From: Lentisphaeria bacterium
Lineage (GTDB): Bacteria > Verrucomicrobiota > Lentisphaeria > Victivallales > Victivallaceae
Direction: 5' to 3'
Length of the DNA stretch: 64,000 bases
Assembly: GCA_017457105.1 (NCBI GenBank)
Contig: JAFTIA010000010.1
Location: forward strand, 1-64,000
The notes under the pieces were generated by a model. The model did not search any database and was not told the origin of the DNA. It saw only the letters and a program-made list of their open reading frames with translations. Made by a program: the position numbers and the translations under genes. Below are positions 25,395 to 34,566 of this stretch, one piece after another. Positions within the stretch are counted from its first letter, which is position 1. Each line of letters opens with the position of its first letter.

Positions 25395-27259
25395 ATGCAG
25401 ATTTGCGGCAGATGCTCAAGCAGGAATTCCCGGATCTTCCGTTGCGGGAAAATGTTCCCTTCAAAGAAGTGACAAGCTGGGGGATCGGCGGGACTCTGCC
25501 GTTTCTGGCAGAACCCTCCGGAGATGTGGAACTTTCTGCATTGTATAAATTTTTGAAAAAAAACCGTATCCCCTCTCTTCTGATCGGAGGCGGGACCAAT
25601 CTGGCGGGGTGTGACCACGCGTTTGACGGTGTTGCCATCCGGCTGGGCAAAGGGGCTTTCAGTGCGATCCGTGTGGGGACCTGCCATGTGACTTGCGGTG
25701 CGGCGGTGCGTTTGCTGGAATTGGCAAAGACGGCGGCACAAGCGGGGCTGGGCGGTCTTGCCCCTCTGGCCGGGATCCCCGGTTCTCTGGGGGGGGCTTT
25801 GCGGATGAATGCCGGTGCCGGCGGTGCCGCCATCGGGGATTTTGTGGTCCAGCTTTGCGGATGCCGGGCGGACGGATCCATCTGGTGTGCAGACCGGGAG
25901 GAAGTGGAATTCGGGTACCGTACCAGTTCCATTCCGGAAGATGTCACGCTGACCAGTGCCATTCTGCGGCTGCCGAAATCGGAACAGGCGGCGGAAGAGG
26001 AGGCTATCCGCAACGAACTTGCTTCCCGGAAACTCCGGGAACCTGCCGGGCGGACGGCGGGGTGCACATTTAAAAATACCACTGCCGAGGACCCTGCCGG
26101 GAAATTGATCGATATGTGCGGCCTGAAAGGACTGCGTTCCGGCGGTTGTGTGGTCAGTGAGAAACACGCCAATTACATCATCAACGAGTCCGGCGATGCC
26201 ACGGAAGAATCGTTGGTGGATCTGATCATAGAAGTCCGCCGGAAAGTGGCGGAAAAGACCGGGTTTTTTCTGGAACCGGAGGTGGTGTTTGCCGATCCGG
26301 AAGCGTTGGAGCGCATCCACCGGGAGGCCCCTGCTCCGAAAGTTACTGTATTGATGGGGGGGGATGCCAGTGAGCGGGAAGTTTCTCTGCGTTCCGGGAA
26401 GGCTGTTACAGAAGGATTGCGTCAGGCGGGGTATCCGGTCACGGCGGTGGATCTTCAGCAGTGCCGGATCGTGCCGGAAATGCGGGAGTGCGATGTTGTT
26501 TTCCCTATTTTCCACGGAGGATTCGGGGAAGGCGGCGATATTCAGAAATTGATGGAAGACGCTCATATCACTTTTGTGGGGTCCGGCAGTGAATCCTGCC
26601 GCTGGATGATGGACAAGATCGTCAGCAAACGGCGGATGGATGCCGCCGGATTGCCCAATGCCCCCTGGGGGATCATCACCACGGCGTACCGTGAAAAGCC
26701 GGGACACATTGATTTTCCTGTGGTGGTGAAGGCTCCCTGCGAAGGATCTACCATCGGCATCGAAAAGGTGGAAAGTGCTGACCAGTGGGATGCCGCACTG
26801 GACCGGCTCTTCAAATACGACTCCGTGCTGCTGGTGGAAAAATGTATTTCCGGGCGGGAACTCACCATTCCCGTGGTGGATGGGAAAGTCATGCCCATTA
26901 TTGAGATCCGCAGTCCCAATGCGTTTTATGATTTTGATGCCAAGTATGTTTACAACAACGGGCATACGGAATATCTGTGTCCGGCACCGGATCTTCCGCC
27001 GGAATTGGAGGAGGAACTCCGGGATCTTTCGCTGAAATTTGCGGAAGTTTTCCGTGGGCGGGGTATGTTCCGGATCGACTACATGCTTGATCAGGATCTG
27101 CGGCCGTACATTCTGGAAGGGAATGCGCTCCCCGGGTGTACTGCCACCAGTCTGGTGCCGAAAGCGGCACGGCAGTCCGGTATGTCTTTTGCCCGGATGG
27201 TGGCAAGTTTGACCATGAATGCTTATTTGCAGAAGAAAACGGTGCCTTCCATATCATGA
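25391..27259 (+). CDS. murB-ddl: Fused UDP-N-acetylmuramate dehydrogenase / D-alanine-D-alanine ligase (MurB-Ddl)
   Basis: One 622-residue frame joins two cytoplasmic peptidoglycan enzymes. Residues 1-300 are MurB. They show FAD-binding GGGTN at 66-70, IPGSLGG at 129-135 with MNAGA, a GYRTSS motif, and the acid/base pocket with Cys225 (AGCTFKN) where many MurBs have Ser, ending with Glu295/Glu297 (LEPEV). From Lys317 a complete Ddl of about 306 residues begins (KVTVLMGGDASEREVSLRSG). It continues with HGGFGEGG, KAPCEGSTIG, EKCISGRE and LEGNALPG. Both halves look intact. AAAGGAGA lies upstream. To my knowledge related PVC bacteria have other fusions (MurC-Ddl, MurB-MurC). Confidence 0.92.
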   Translation: MNADLRQMLKQEFPDLPLRENVPFKEVTSWGIGGTLPFLAEPSGDVELSALYKFLKKNRIPSLLIGGGTNLAGCDHAFDGVAIRLGKGAFSAIRVGTCHVTCGAAVRLLELAKTAAQAGLGGLAPLAGIPGSLGGALRMNAGAGGAAIGDFVVQLCGCRADGSIWCADREEVEFGYRTSSIPEDVTLTSAILRLPKSEQAAEEEAIRNELASRKLREPAGRTAGCTFKNTTAEDPAGKLIDMCGLKGLRSGGCVVSEKHANYIINESGDATEESLVDLIIEVRRKVAEKTGFFLEPEVVFADPEALERIHREAPAPKVTVLMGGDASEREVSLRSGKAVTEGLRQAGYPVTAVDLQQCRIVPEMRECDVVFPIFHGGFGEGGDIQKLMEDAHITFVGSGSESCRWMMDKIVSKRRMDAAGLPNAPWGIITTAYREKPGHIDFPVVVKAPCEGSTIGIEKVESADQWDAALDRLFKYDSVLLVEKCISGRELTIPVVDGKVMPIIEIRSPNAFYDFDAKYVYNNGHTEYLCPAPDLPPELEEELRDLSLKFAEVFRGRGMFRIDYMLDQDLRPYILEGNALPGCTATSLVPKAARQSGMSFARMVASLTMNAYLQKKTVPSIS

Positions 27260-27468
27260 ATCCGAAGATCCTGCTGCAAACCGCCCGCTGGATGTTGCGG
27301 GTCTTTCTCTTCATCCTCGGTGTTGGGACGGTGATGACCGGCTGGGGGTTGTGTCAGGAGCCGGAATCGGCGGAATTAGGGGTGCTTCTTCTGTTTGCCG
27401 GGGTACTGCTTCCCGGCGGGGAGGGGCTGTTTTATCTGTTGAAAGAAGTGGAAAAGAGAGTGAAATGA
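27256..27468 (+). CDS. Small two-helix membrane protein
   Basis: This 70-residue protein has two hydrophobic segments (VFLFILGVGTVMTGWGL and LGVLLLFAGVLLPGGEGLFYLL) and a basic C-terminus. No family was recognised. It is bounded by four-base overlaps with murB-ddl and with the thioredoxin-like gene. That supports it being translated and suggests an envelope role. Confidence 0.65.
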   Translation: MNPKILLQTARWMLRVFLFILGVGTVMTGWGLCQEPESAELGVLLLFAGVLLPGGEGLFYLLKEVEKRVK

Positions 27469-28610
27469 AAAGGTTTTTTCCGGGGATCCTGCTGGGATTG
27501 CTGTTAACGGGTTTTTTGCACGGGGCCGCTATTGGAGAAACGGCTCCGGAATTGGATCTTGGCCCGTGGATGCAGGGGGAAAAATTCCGTCTGGCAGAGA
27601 TGCGGGGCAAAAAAGTGACCGTTCTCCATTTCTGGAAGACCGGGTGTCCGCCCTGTGCCAAATCGGTTCCCATGATCAATGAACTGGCGGCACTCTACCG
27701 GAACAAGGCGGCTTTTCTTGCCATCGGAGCCGGGATGCCGCAGGAACTGCGGCGGGAAAAGCATTGGAATGCTTTCCGCTGCCCGGTGGTGTCGGACAGT
27801 TTATTGAAAACCGTCCAACTGTATATGCCGGAAAACCGTTCTTTCCCCATGGATGCTGTGATCGGCAAAGACGGCAAACTTCTGTGGTGCGGCCCCACGG
27901 CTATGCTGGCGGAAGTTCTTGGCTCGATCATGGAAGGGAAATATGACCTTGCCGCCGCCGCTTCTCTGGACCGTTTCAACCGTGAAATGAAGAGTGCCAT
28001 GGATAAAAAGGCCTATGAAAACGCATTGCAGATCCTGCGGGCGCGGCGGAAAGCGTTCCCCGGCGATACCATGCTGGCGGTAGCAGAGGCCAATATCCTT
28101 GCAGGACACTGCAAAAAGACGGACGAGGCTTTGCAGGTGTTGGATCGGGAGATCGCCAAAGCTCCGCAGTTGTATATGCTTTACCAGTCCAAAATGGAGA
28201 TTTTGCGGCACACGGTTCCGCCGGAAGATCCCCGGCGGCTCCAACTTTATCAAGACATTGCTTCCGCCTTCCGGAACCGTCCCCGTTTGCTGATCCAGCT
28301 TGCCTCCGGGATGATGCGGCAGAAAGCGGGGTCGTATGATTTGCTGGGGGTGTACCACCTGGCTCATGCGGCGTATCACTCCCCGGCCGTCCGGGATAAG
28401 GAGGAGCGGGGCAAAGCTGCTGCGGCACTTGCCCGGATCTATTACTATATGGGGATGCCGGAACGGGCAATGATCTATCAGGCGGAAGCGGCAGACTTGC
28501 TGAAAAAGACCTCCGAAGCCCGGCGCAGTGCCAATGATCTGGCGTTTTACCGCAGTACCCTCATTGCCGCCGAAGCAGTGAAGAAACTGGAAGCAGAAAA
28601 AAAGAAATAA
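27465..28610 (+). CDS. Secreted TlpA/ResA-like thioredoxin-fold protein with helical repeat domain
   Basis: The signal peptide MKRFFPGILLGLLLTGFLHG is followed by a thioredoxin-like domain (about 25-165). It carries the redox motif CPPC at residues 61-64 (FWKTGCPPCAK) and a PMDAVIGKDGKLLW strand. Residues 170-381 are helical and resemble tetratricopeptide-type repeats. TlpA-like proteins act as periplasmic thiol-disulfide reductases, for example in cytochrome maturation or protein folding. The helical C-terminus may bind a client. The start at 27465 overlaps the preceding stop (ATGA). Confidence 0.78.
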   Translation: MKRFFPGILLGLLLTGFLHGAAIGETAPELDLGPWMQGEKFRLAEMRGKKVTVLHFWKTGCPPCAKSVPMINELAALYRNKAAFLAIGAGMPQELRREKHWNAFRCPVVSDSLLKTVQLYMPENRSFPMDAVIGKDGKLLWCGPTAMLAEVLGSIMEGKYDLAAAASLDRFNREMKSAMDKKAYENALQILRARRKAFPGDTMLAVAEANILAGHCKKTDEALQVLDREIAKAPQLYMLYQSKMEILRHTVPPEDPRRLQLYQDIASAFRNRPRLLIQLASGMMRQKAGSYDLLGVYHLAHAAYHSPAVRDKEERGKAAAALARIYYYMGMPERAMIYQAEAADLLKKTSEARRSANDLAFYRSTLIAAEAVKKLEAEKKK

Positions 28611-28645
28611 CAGTCTATCAACGCAATACAGAAATGGAATGATTT

Positions 28646-30439
28646 ATGGCAGACTTTCAATGTATCCGTGACCTTGCCGCTTTTCTGGCGGCGCAGTACG
28701 AAAAATTTCCCGCCGATACGGTGATCCCGGCGGAGCGTTGTCCCGGCGGGATGACCGGTGATATTACGGTCAACTGTTTCCGCTTTGCCAAACTTTGCGG
28801 CAATCCGGCGGCAGTGGCGGCGCAGACCGTGGAATTTTTGCAGAACCATGCAGATGTGGCGGCCGCCGAAGCGGTGAAGGCTTTTGTGAATATCACCCTC
28901 AAGCCGGAAGCGTTGATGCGGGACACTGTGGCAGATACCGGACGCCTTTTCAAAGAAGGGCTTCTGCCGGAAAAGGAACGGCAGAAGATCCTGATTGAAT
29001 ACTCTGCCCCGAATACCAACAAACCCCAGCATCTGGGGCATGTCCGCAATAATACGCTGGGGATGTCGCTGGCATCTTTGCTGAAACGGGTGGGGAACGA
29101 TGTTACAGAGATCAATCTGGTCAATGACCGGGGTATTCACATTTGCAAATCCATGATCGCCTATCAGCGGTTCGGCAACGGCATCACGCCGGAAAGTGCC
29201 GGGATCAAGGGCGACCATCTGGTGGGGAATTTCTATGTCCGCTACAATCAGGCACTTTCGGAAGAAATCGCCGCTTTGCGGCAGGCCCGGCCGGATCTGG
29301 CGGACAAGGATGATGAAGCTCTCTTCCTGGAAACGGAACTGGGTGCCGCCACCCAGAAAATGCTCCGGGACTGGGAAGCCGGTGATCCGGAAGTCCGGGC
29401 TTTGTGGACCAAAATGAATGGCTGGGTTTTTGACGGTTTTGCCGCCACCTATGAACGCATGGGCATCCATTTTGACCACACTTATCTGGAAAGCCAGACC
29501 TATCTTCTGGGCAAGGACACCATTGCCGAAGGGTTGGAAAAGGGCGTTTTCCGGAAGCGGGAAGACGGGGCGGTGATCGCCCCCCTCGGGAAGATCGGCG
29601 ATAAAGTGGTTTTGCGTTCCGACGGGACCAGTGTTTATATCACGCAGGATATCGGGACAACGCTGTTGAAATATCAGGATTACCAGCCGGAATCCATGGT
29701 CTGGGTGGTGGGGGATGAACAGAATCTCCACTTCCAGATGTTGTTTGAAATCATGAAGCGTCTGGGCTACAAGTGGGCGGAAAATCTGTATCACCTTTCT
29801 TACGGCATGGTGAATTTGCCCACCGGCAAGATGAAGAGCCGCGAAGGAACTGTGGTGGATGCAGACGATCTCTTTGAAGAAATGGTGCAGATGGCAACAG
29901 CCAGCTGCCGCGAACATGCCGGGGAAGGCGTTTCCGATGAAGAACTTGCCGCCCGGGGCGAAATCATCGGCATGGGGGCTCTCAAGTTCATGCTGTTGAA
30001 GTTCAATGCCAAAACCACCATGATGTTCGATCCTGCCGCCAGTATCCGTTTTGAAGGGGATACCGGGCCCTATGTGCAGTATGCCTGTACCCGCATCCGT
30101 TCCATTCTGCGGAAAGCGGCGGAACGGGGGATCGCTTATGCGGCGGACAAGGTGGACTGGTCCCTTGCCGGTGCGCCGGAAGAAAAGGCTCTGGCGGTGA
30201 CGGCGGCGTTTTATCCTGCGGCATTGCAGCAGGCGGCGGCGCGGCGGGATGCATCCGGGCTGGTGGATTATCTCTTGAACCTTGCCAAAGCCTTCAATGC
30301 CTTCTACCGGGAGTGCCCGGTACTGGCGGCACCCACGCCGGAACTGGCGGCGGTGCGTCTTGCCATGGCGGCGGCTGCCGGCAGTATTCTGGAAGACGGT
30401 TTGAAAACTCTGACCATCGGCGTTCCGGACGCCATGTAA
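28646..30439 (+). CDS. argS: Arginyl-tRNA synthetase
   Basis: This class I synthetase charges tRNA-Arg. The HIGH-type motif is HLGH within APNTNKPQHLGHVRN, and the KMSK equivalent is KMKSREGT. An N-terminal Add-1-like domain occupies about 1-100. The C-terminal alpha-helical anticodon-binding domain includes the DTGPYVQYACTRIRSIL region. The length of 597 is normal. It starts 35 bp after the thioredoxin-like gene and probably belongs to the same run. Confidence 0.97.
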   Translation: MADFQCIRDLAAFLAAQYEKFPADTVIPAERCPGGMTGDITVNCFRFAKLCGNPAAVAAQTVEFLQNHADVAAAEAVKAFVNITLKPEALMRDTVADTGRLFKEGLLPEKERQKILIEYSAPNTNKPQHLGHVRNNTLGMSLASLLKRVGNDVTEINLVNDRGIHICKSMIAYQRFGNGITPESAGIKGDHLVGNFYVRYNQALSEEIAALRQARPDLADKDDEALFLETELGAATQKMLRDWEAGDPEVRALWTKMNGWVFDGFAATYERMGIHFDHTYLESQTYLLGKDTIAEGLEKGVFRKREDGAVIAPLGKIGDKVVLRSDGTSVYITQDIGTTLLKYQDYQPESMVWVVGDEQNLHFQMLFEIMKRLGYKWAENLYHLSYGMVNLPTGKMKSREGTVVDADDLFEEMVQMATASCREHAGEGVSDEELAARGEIIGMGALKFMLLKFNAKTTMMFDPAASIRFEGDTGPYVQYACTRIRSILRKAAERGIAYAADKVDWSLAGAPEEKALAVTAAFYPAALQQAAARRDASGLVDYLLNLAKAFNAFYRECPVLAAPTPELAAVRLAMAAAAGSILEDGLKTLTIGVPDAM

Positions 30440-30451
30440 TAAACTGCGCAG

Positions 30452-31459
30452 ATGATACTTCCCTGTACGGTACAGGCGGAGCCCGGCTATAATTCCTGGC
30501 CGATGATCCAGACACTGGGTTCCAGCCTGATCTGTGTTTACAGCAAAGGAAAGGCTCATCTGATCGACGAGCCCTGCCGGGGTGTGTATGCCCGCAGTTC
30601 TGCCGACGGCGGCAGAACATGGGGCGCAGAAAATCCGGTCTGTAATTCCGGAGAGTTCGGAGAAGTTGCCACCGGCAAAGGGTATGACAGTACCGGTGCG
30701 GCCCTTTTCTGGGTACGGTGCTGTAAAGCGTGGTCTTTCCCAACGGCGATGCACCATGAACTTTACCGTACTGCTGACGGAGTCCATTTTGAAAAGATTT
30801 CCGTGCCGGAATTACAGCCTGTTCCCATACAGATCTCGGATATCTTTTCCATGCCGGAAAAGGGGGAACTGGCGGCTCTCTGGTTTGCCGGGGATTATCA
30901 GGGGGGCGATAACAACTCCTGGGGGATGCTGTTCAGCAGAGATGACGGCAGAACATGGACTCAACTTGTGCTGGAAGATCATCTTCCGAAAAAGATGTGG
31001 CCCACGGAACAGTCCGCTGTTTATCTGGGAAAGGGCCGACTGCTTGCCATTGCCCGCCGGGAATCTGGCCGGGGGGAAGACTGCGAAATGAAAGTTCAGT
31101 TTCAACTGGAATCTTCCGACTACGGCAGGAGTTGGAAGAAATATCTTACCAATATCAGCGATATACAGGAATCCACGCCCAGTTTGGTTTTGACGGATCA
31201 TGGTGCAGTCTGCAATTATTATTATCAGCGTACCGCCGGACTGCTCAAGCGGCGGGTGGCAAAAGCGGATTCGGTTTGGGGGCATCCGGCAGACTGGCCG
31301 GAACCGGAGATCCTGACCTGTGGCAGTAAAGAAAGTTATCATGCCGGAAATGTGAATGCTGTTGCGGCATCCGGCCGGCACATGATCGCCTTTTATTCCG
31401 GGAATGAAAAAGATACGGCGGTAATGGTTTTCCCGGCAGATATGCCTCAAGGCGTGTAA
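30452..31459 (+). CDS. Sialidase-like (BNR/Asp-box repeat) protein
   Basis: This 335-residue six-bladed propeller-type protein has several Asp boxes: SADGGRTWG, SRDDGRTWT and SSDYGRSWK. An N-terminal Arg lies in the expected triad position region. No signal peptide is visible from the ATG at 30452. There is no clear ribosome binding site, so it may be cytoplasmic, translationally coupled to argS 12 bp upstream, or wrongly started. Sialidases remove sialic acid, but many BNR proteins act on other sugars. Confidence 0.75.
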   Translation: MILPCTVQAEPGYNSWPMIQTLGSSLICVYSKGKAHLIDEPCRGVYARSSADGGRTWGAENPVCNSGEFGEVATGKGYDSTGAALFWVRCCKAWSFPTAMHHELYRTADGVHFEKISVPELQPVPIQISDIFSMPEKGELAALWFAGDYQGGDNNSWGMLFSRDDGRTWTQLVLEDHLPKKMWPTEQSAVYLGKGRLLAIARRESGRGEDCEMKVQFQLESSDYGRSWKKYLTNISDIQESTPSLVLTDHGAVCNYYYQRTAGLLKRRVAKADSVWGHPADWPEPEILTCGSKESYHAGNVNAVAASGRHMIAFYSGNEKDTAVMVFPADMPQGV

Positions 31460-31516
31460 AGAGTGCGGGCGGCTGGCGCAGCACATGGCGCAATGCACAT
31501 GGTGTGGGCAAGGGAA

Positions 31517-31556
31517 ACGGACGACTACGGACTTCTACGGACTTCTACGGACGATT
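31517..31556. repeat. 10-bp tandem array (4 units), inverted orientation
   Basis: ACGGACGACT, ACGGACTTCT, ACGGACTTCT and ACGGACGATT are the reverse-complement form of the TCCGTNNNNN units at 7670 and 21032. The unit count is again four. Confidence 0.85.
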
Positions 31557-31578
31557 GGCACATGGCTGTGTGGGGGCT

Positions 31579-31608
31579 ATGTGCATTAGAAATTTCAAGG
31601 CGCATGGC
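31579..31608. repeat. Dyad block of the dispersed repeat family, copy 4
   Basis: ATGTGCATTAGAAATTTCAA followed by GGCGCATGGC resembles the blocks at 7616, 20831 and 20977. The right arm is partly degenerate. Confidence 0.75.
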
Positions 31609-31700
31609 TCTTACGCATCTTGCGCCCGCGGTATCGGCATTGCGCAAATCTTCCACAGCCTTCAGCAAGGCATCCCTTCAAAAATATTTTATACTTTCTC

Positions 31701-31729
31701 TTGCAGAAAATCGAAAACGGGTGTATAAT
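31701..31729 (+). promoter_or_regulatory. Promoter for the ACT-domain gene
   Basis: TTGCAG (31701-31706), 17 bp, then a consensus TATAAT (31724-31729), 36 bp upstream of the ATG. AGGAAAGGA follows as ribosome binding site. Confidence 0.8.
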
Positions 31730-31765
31730 TCATGCAGGAACATTTTTTGAGGAAAGGATTTTATT

Positions 31766-32191
31766 ATGGCAGTGACCCGTCAACTTTCGCTGTTTTTGCA
31801 GAACGAAGCCGGCAGTTTGAATAAGGCTTGTCAGGTTCTTGCGCAGAACAATATCAATATTATTACTCTTTCGCTGGCGGATACCCGGGAATACGGGATC
31901 CTGCGGCTTCTGGTGCAGGATCAATCCAAAGCGCAGGAGTTGCTGACGCAGGCGGGATTTGTGGTCAAAGATACCCCCGTACTGGTGGTTCCTGTTGCCG
32001 ATCAGCCCGGCGGTCTGGCGGCGATCCTTGCAGCATTGAATAAAGAAAATATCAATGTGCTTTATATGTACGCATTCCCCTCCGGCAAGGACGGTAAAGC
32101 GTTGATGGTCTTCCGTTTTGAAGAGCCGGAAAAGGCTTTGACTGTTCTGGAAAATGCCGGATTTGCCACGCTGGAGGCGGGCGACTTTTAA
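31766..32191 (+). CDS. Tandem ACT-domain protein
   Basis: This 141-residue protein consists of two ACT domains. The first (about 1-65) has VTRQLSLFLQNEAGSLNKAC and NINIITLSLADT; the second (about 70-141) has VLVVPVADQPGGLAAILAAL and INVLYMYAF. ACT domains bind amino acids and regulate metabolic enzymes. Stand-alone tandem ACT proteins are common but rarely assigned a ligand. It has its own strong promoter. Its last four bases overlap the end of the convergent membrane-protein gene. Confidence 0.85.
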   Translation: MAVTRQLSLFLQNEAGSLNKACQVLAQNNINIITLSLADTREYGILRLLVQDQSKAQELLTQAGFVVKDTPVLVVPVADQPGGLAAILAALNKENINVLYMYAFPSGKDGKALMVFRFEEPEKALTVLENAGFATLEAGDF

Positions 32192-33297
32192 TCGGTATGC
32201 GGGAAACTGTGTTTCCAGCGGCGCGCCCCGGATTTCATCAGCGGGTGATACGGGGCCGCTATTTCCCATGTTTCTGAACCGTCTTTCCGGAAGTTACAGA
32301 CCGCTACCCAGATGCGGCGGCGGCGTTTCAGGAAGAGCCGGAAATTCCCTTCCGGATCGGTGTCACAGCCGATGATATACAATTCGCCGGTGTCTTTGTT
32401 TTTCAGCCATTCATCCAACTGTTCCGGGTATTCCGGCCAGGTGTTATATTTTGCCCGGTATTGTTTGCAGGCATCCAAAATGGGCGGGCTCAACAGGAGA
32501 AAACGCTCCCGGTTATACTGTTGAAACGAGTGATAACCGAAATATTTTCTGTCCAGCCAGCAATCCAGTACCATGTAACTTGCCGTCAAAAGCAGAACGA
32601 TTCCCCATGTCGCCCGAAGGATCTTGCGGGAAATGCCGGCTGGAACATTGCGCCGCCACCCGATCAAAGCCGATACTGCGCAGATCAGCAGAAGCCCCGC
32701 ATAGATATACCACGCTTCCGGCGGACGGTAACGCAGTTTTTCCAGACTGCAGAGGAAGAGGATCCCTGCATAAAGTGCCGGGAAGCGGCAGGCGATTTGG
32801 CAGGCATTCCGCCAGTTTTCTCCCAAAAGATATCGTACCGCCAACAGGGGGATGGCAATGGATACGGTCAGCCCTGTCAGCGTTTGCCACAAAGGGATCC
32901 CCGGAAGCGGATCGGACCACCCCCAGTAAAAGACCCCATACCCGCCAGCTCCGGAAAAAACAGTCAGCAGGAGAAAGAGGACGCGTTTGAGCCATTGCCG
33001 GTCCGGTTGCACGTTTCCTTTGTCCCGGCAGAAAATACCGGTAAAAAAGAAAAACCACAGCCAGAAGGCAAAGATGTGGCAGAGGAGCAGAAGCCCCGTC
33101 AGTATGTTTTCCATCATGGAGCGTTTGGGTTGCAGCCAGAGTGCCGCCAACCCCAATCCGGCGATACTGCCGCAGAGCAGTTCCAGAGAACCAAAGACTG
33201 CATTGCTCCCCGTCCATCCGGCAAGGTCGATCCCCTGAACGGTCAGACCTGCTGCCGCCGCAAGCAGGGAAGAGGCTGCAGGAATTTTTCTGCTCAT
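32188..33297 (-). CDS. Polytopic membrane protein of unknown function
   Basis: This 369-residue protein has about eight hydrophobic helices in the first 260 residues and a soluble, Trp- and Tyr-rich C-terminal domain of about 105 residues (with YNTWPEYPEQLDEWLKNKD and IIGCDTDPEGNFRLF). I recognise no family. The start codon overlaps the ftsA stop (ATGA), so it is the last gene of the division cluster. Its C-terminal tail resembles small soluble domains seen after pilin-like proteins, but that is a weak impression. Confidence 0.6.
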   Translation of the reverse strand: MSRKIPAASSLLAAAAGLTVQGIDLAGWTGSNAVFGSLELLCGSIAGLGLAALWLQPKRSMMENILTGLLLLCHIFAFWLWFFFFTGIFCRDKGNVQPDRQWLKRVLFLLLTVFSGAGGYGVFYWGWSDPLPGIPLWQTLTGLTVSIAIPLLAVRYLLGENWRNACQIACRFPALYAGILFLCSLEKLRYRPPEAWYIYAGLLLICAVSALIGWRRNVPAGISRKILRATWGIVLLLTASYMVLDCWLDRKYFGYHSFQQYNRERFLLLSPPILDACKQYRAKYNTWPEYPEQLDEWLKNKDTGELYIIGCDTDPEGNFRLFLKRRRRIWVAVCNFRKDGSETWEIAAPYHPLMKSGARRWKHSFPHTD

Positions 33298-34562
33298 ATT
33301 TTAAATGAATCCCGCAGACCGTCGCCTACCTGCTGGAACATGCGGCGGAAAGAATCTCCCACATTCAGGAATTTCTGCAAGGCCCCGTCATTGTCACCGG
33401 AATCACGCCGCAGATAAAAATCGGCGATTTTCAATGCGCCCCAGACCGCACTGTACCGGGGATCGGCAAGATCCGTCACGGCGCCTACGGCATCGGCGGG
33501 GCGACCCACCCGGACGGTGCTGTGGAATACATCCCGGGCAATTTTTTGCGTTATGGGGAACAGGGCTCCGCCGCCTGTCAGAACAACACCGCTGTTGACC
33601 AGCCCCAGCACTTCCGGATCGATGGCGGAACGGATGATTTCCAGCAATTCCCGCAGGCGCAGGTCAATGATCGTTTCAAAACTCGCCGTGGGGATCCGGC
33701 GGACTTTCCCGTAGGTCGCCGGGATATCCATAAATTCCTTTTTGTCCCGGATCGCTGCAGAAAGTGACCCGTCTGTTATCATTTTCAGGCATTGATCCTG
33801 GGATAATTCCAAGCCCAGAGCAAGGTCGTTCACCACATGCATCATGCCCACCTGAAGTTGCCCGCTGGCAAGAACGCCCCGGTTGAATTCCAGTTGATAA
33901 TTGGTCACCCCTGCACCCAGATCCAGGAGCAGAACACCATTTTCCCGCTCCTCCTGCACCAGCACTCCTTCTGCTGCGGCCATGGGAGAAAAGACCAGTT
34001 CGATCCGCTCTTCAAAGCCGGAATTGTGCAGGATCTGGCGGAAATTTTCCATGCGGTTGGCGATTCCGTGAACGATATGCACCCAGGCTTCCAATTTATC
34101 CGCAGATTGCCCGATGGGATCCCGGCGGCGCAACCCGTCATCAATAACGAAAAAAGATTCTGAACTGTTCAGAAGGACCCTGCCGTTTTCCAGACGGCAT
34201 ACCCGGGCGTTGTTATGGGCCCGTGCCCGGTCGGCCTCGGTCACTCTGCCGTCCGGCGAATCAATGGTGACAGCTCCTTTGCCCGGGCAGGATTTGATAT
34301 CGCATCCGCTGATGGGGACCATCAGTATGGAACAGTTGTTCAGTTCTCCGCCGGACATGATGTCTGCATCGTTCAAGGCTTTTCCCAGATGGTCAAAGAC
34401 TGTATCCAAACTGTCGATTTCCCCTTTGACGATGCCGGTGGCAGGGGCTTCCCCCTTGCCGATAACGCTGAGTGATCCATCCGGAAGAGATTCTCCCAGA
34501 AGAACACAGATCCCGCTGCTGCCGAATTCCACTGCGCCGACGATAGCCCGATTCCGAAACAT
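33294..34562 (-). CDS. ftsA: Cell division protein FtsA
   Basis: FtsA is an actin-like ATPase that tethers FtsZ to the membrane. The N-terminus has VGAVEFGSSGICVLL (phosphate 1). The middle has LLLDLGAGVTNYQLE (phosphate 2), and GVVLTGGGALFP near residue 325 is the adenosine motif. The C-terminus ends in a short amphipathic helix (RRMFQQVGDGLRDSF) suited to membrane binding. It has 422 residues. It lies 4 bp after ftsW and overlaps the membrane-protein gene; ftsZ is not in the window. Confidence 0.93.
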   Translation of the reverse strand: MFRNRAIVGAVEFGSSGICVLLGESLPDGSLSVIGKGEAPATGIVKGEIDSLDTVFDHLGKALNDADIMSGGELNNCSILMVPISGCDIKSCPGKGAVTIDSPDGRVTEADRARAHNNARVCRLENGRVLLNSSESFFVIDDGLRRRDPIGQSADKLEAWVHIVHGIANRMENFRQILHNSGFEERIELVFSPMAAAEGVLVQEERENGVLLLDLGAGVTNYQLEFNRGVLASGQLQVGMMHVVNDLALGLELSQDQCLKMITDGSLSAAIRDKKEFMDIPATYGKVRRIPTASFETIIDLRLRELLEIIRSAIDPEVLGLVNSGVVLTGGGALFPITQKIARDVFHSTVRVGRPADAVGAVTDLADPRYSAVWGALKIADFYLRRDSGDNDGALQKFLNVGDSFRRMFQQVGDGLRDSFKI

Positions 34563-34566
34563 TTTT

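Larger units (their letters stand above)
31460..31700. other. Repeat-rich intergenic region (third locus of the family)
   Basis: The gap of 306 bp between the sialidase-like gene and the ACT gene carries a four-unit 10-bp array in inverted orientation. It also has the 30-bp dyad block and a short segment around 31623-31646 (CGCCCGCGGTATCGGCATTG) resembling 7531-7556 and 21110-21133. The right end holds the promoter of the ACT gene. Confidence 0.8.
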
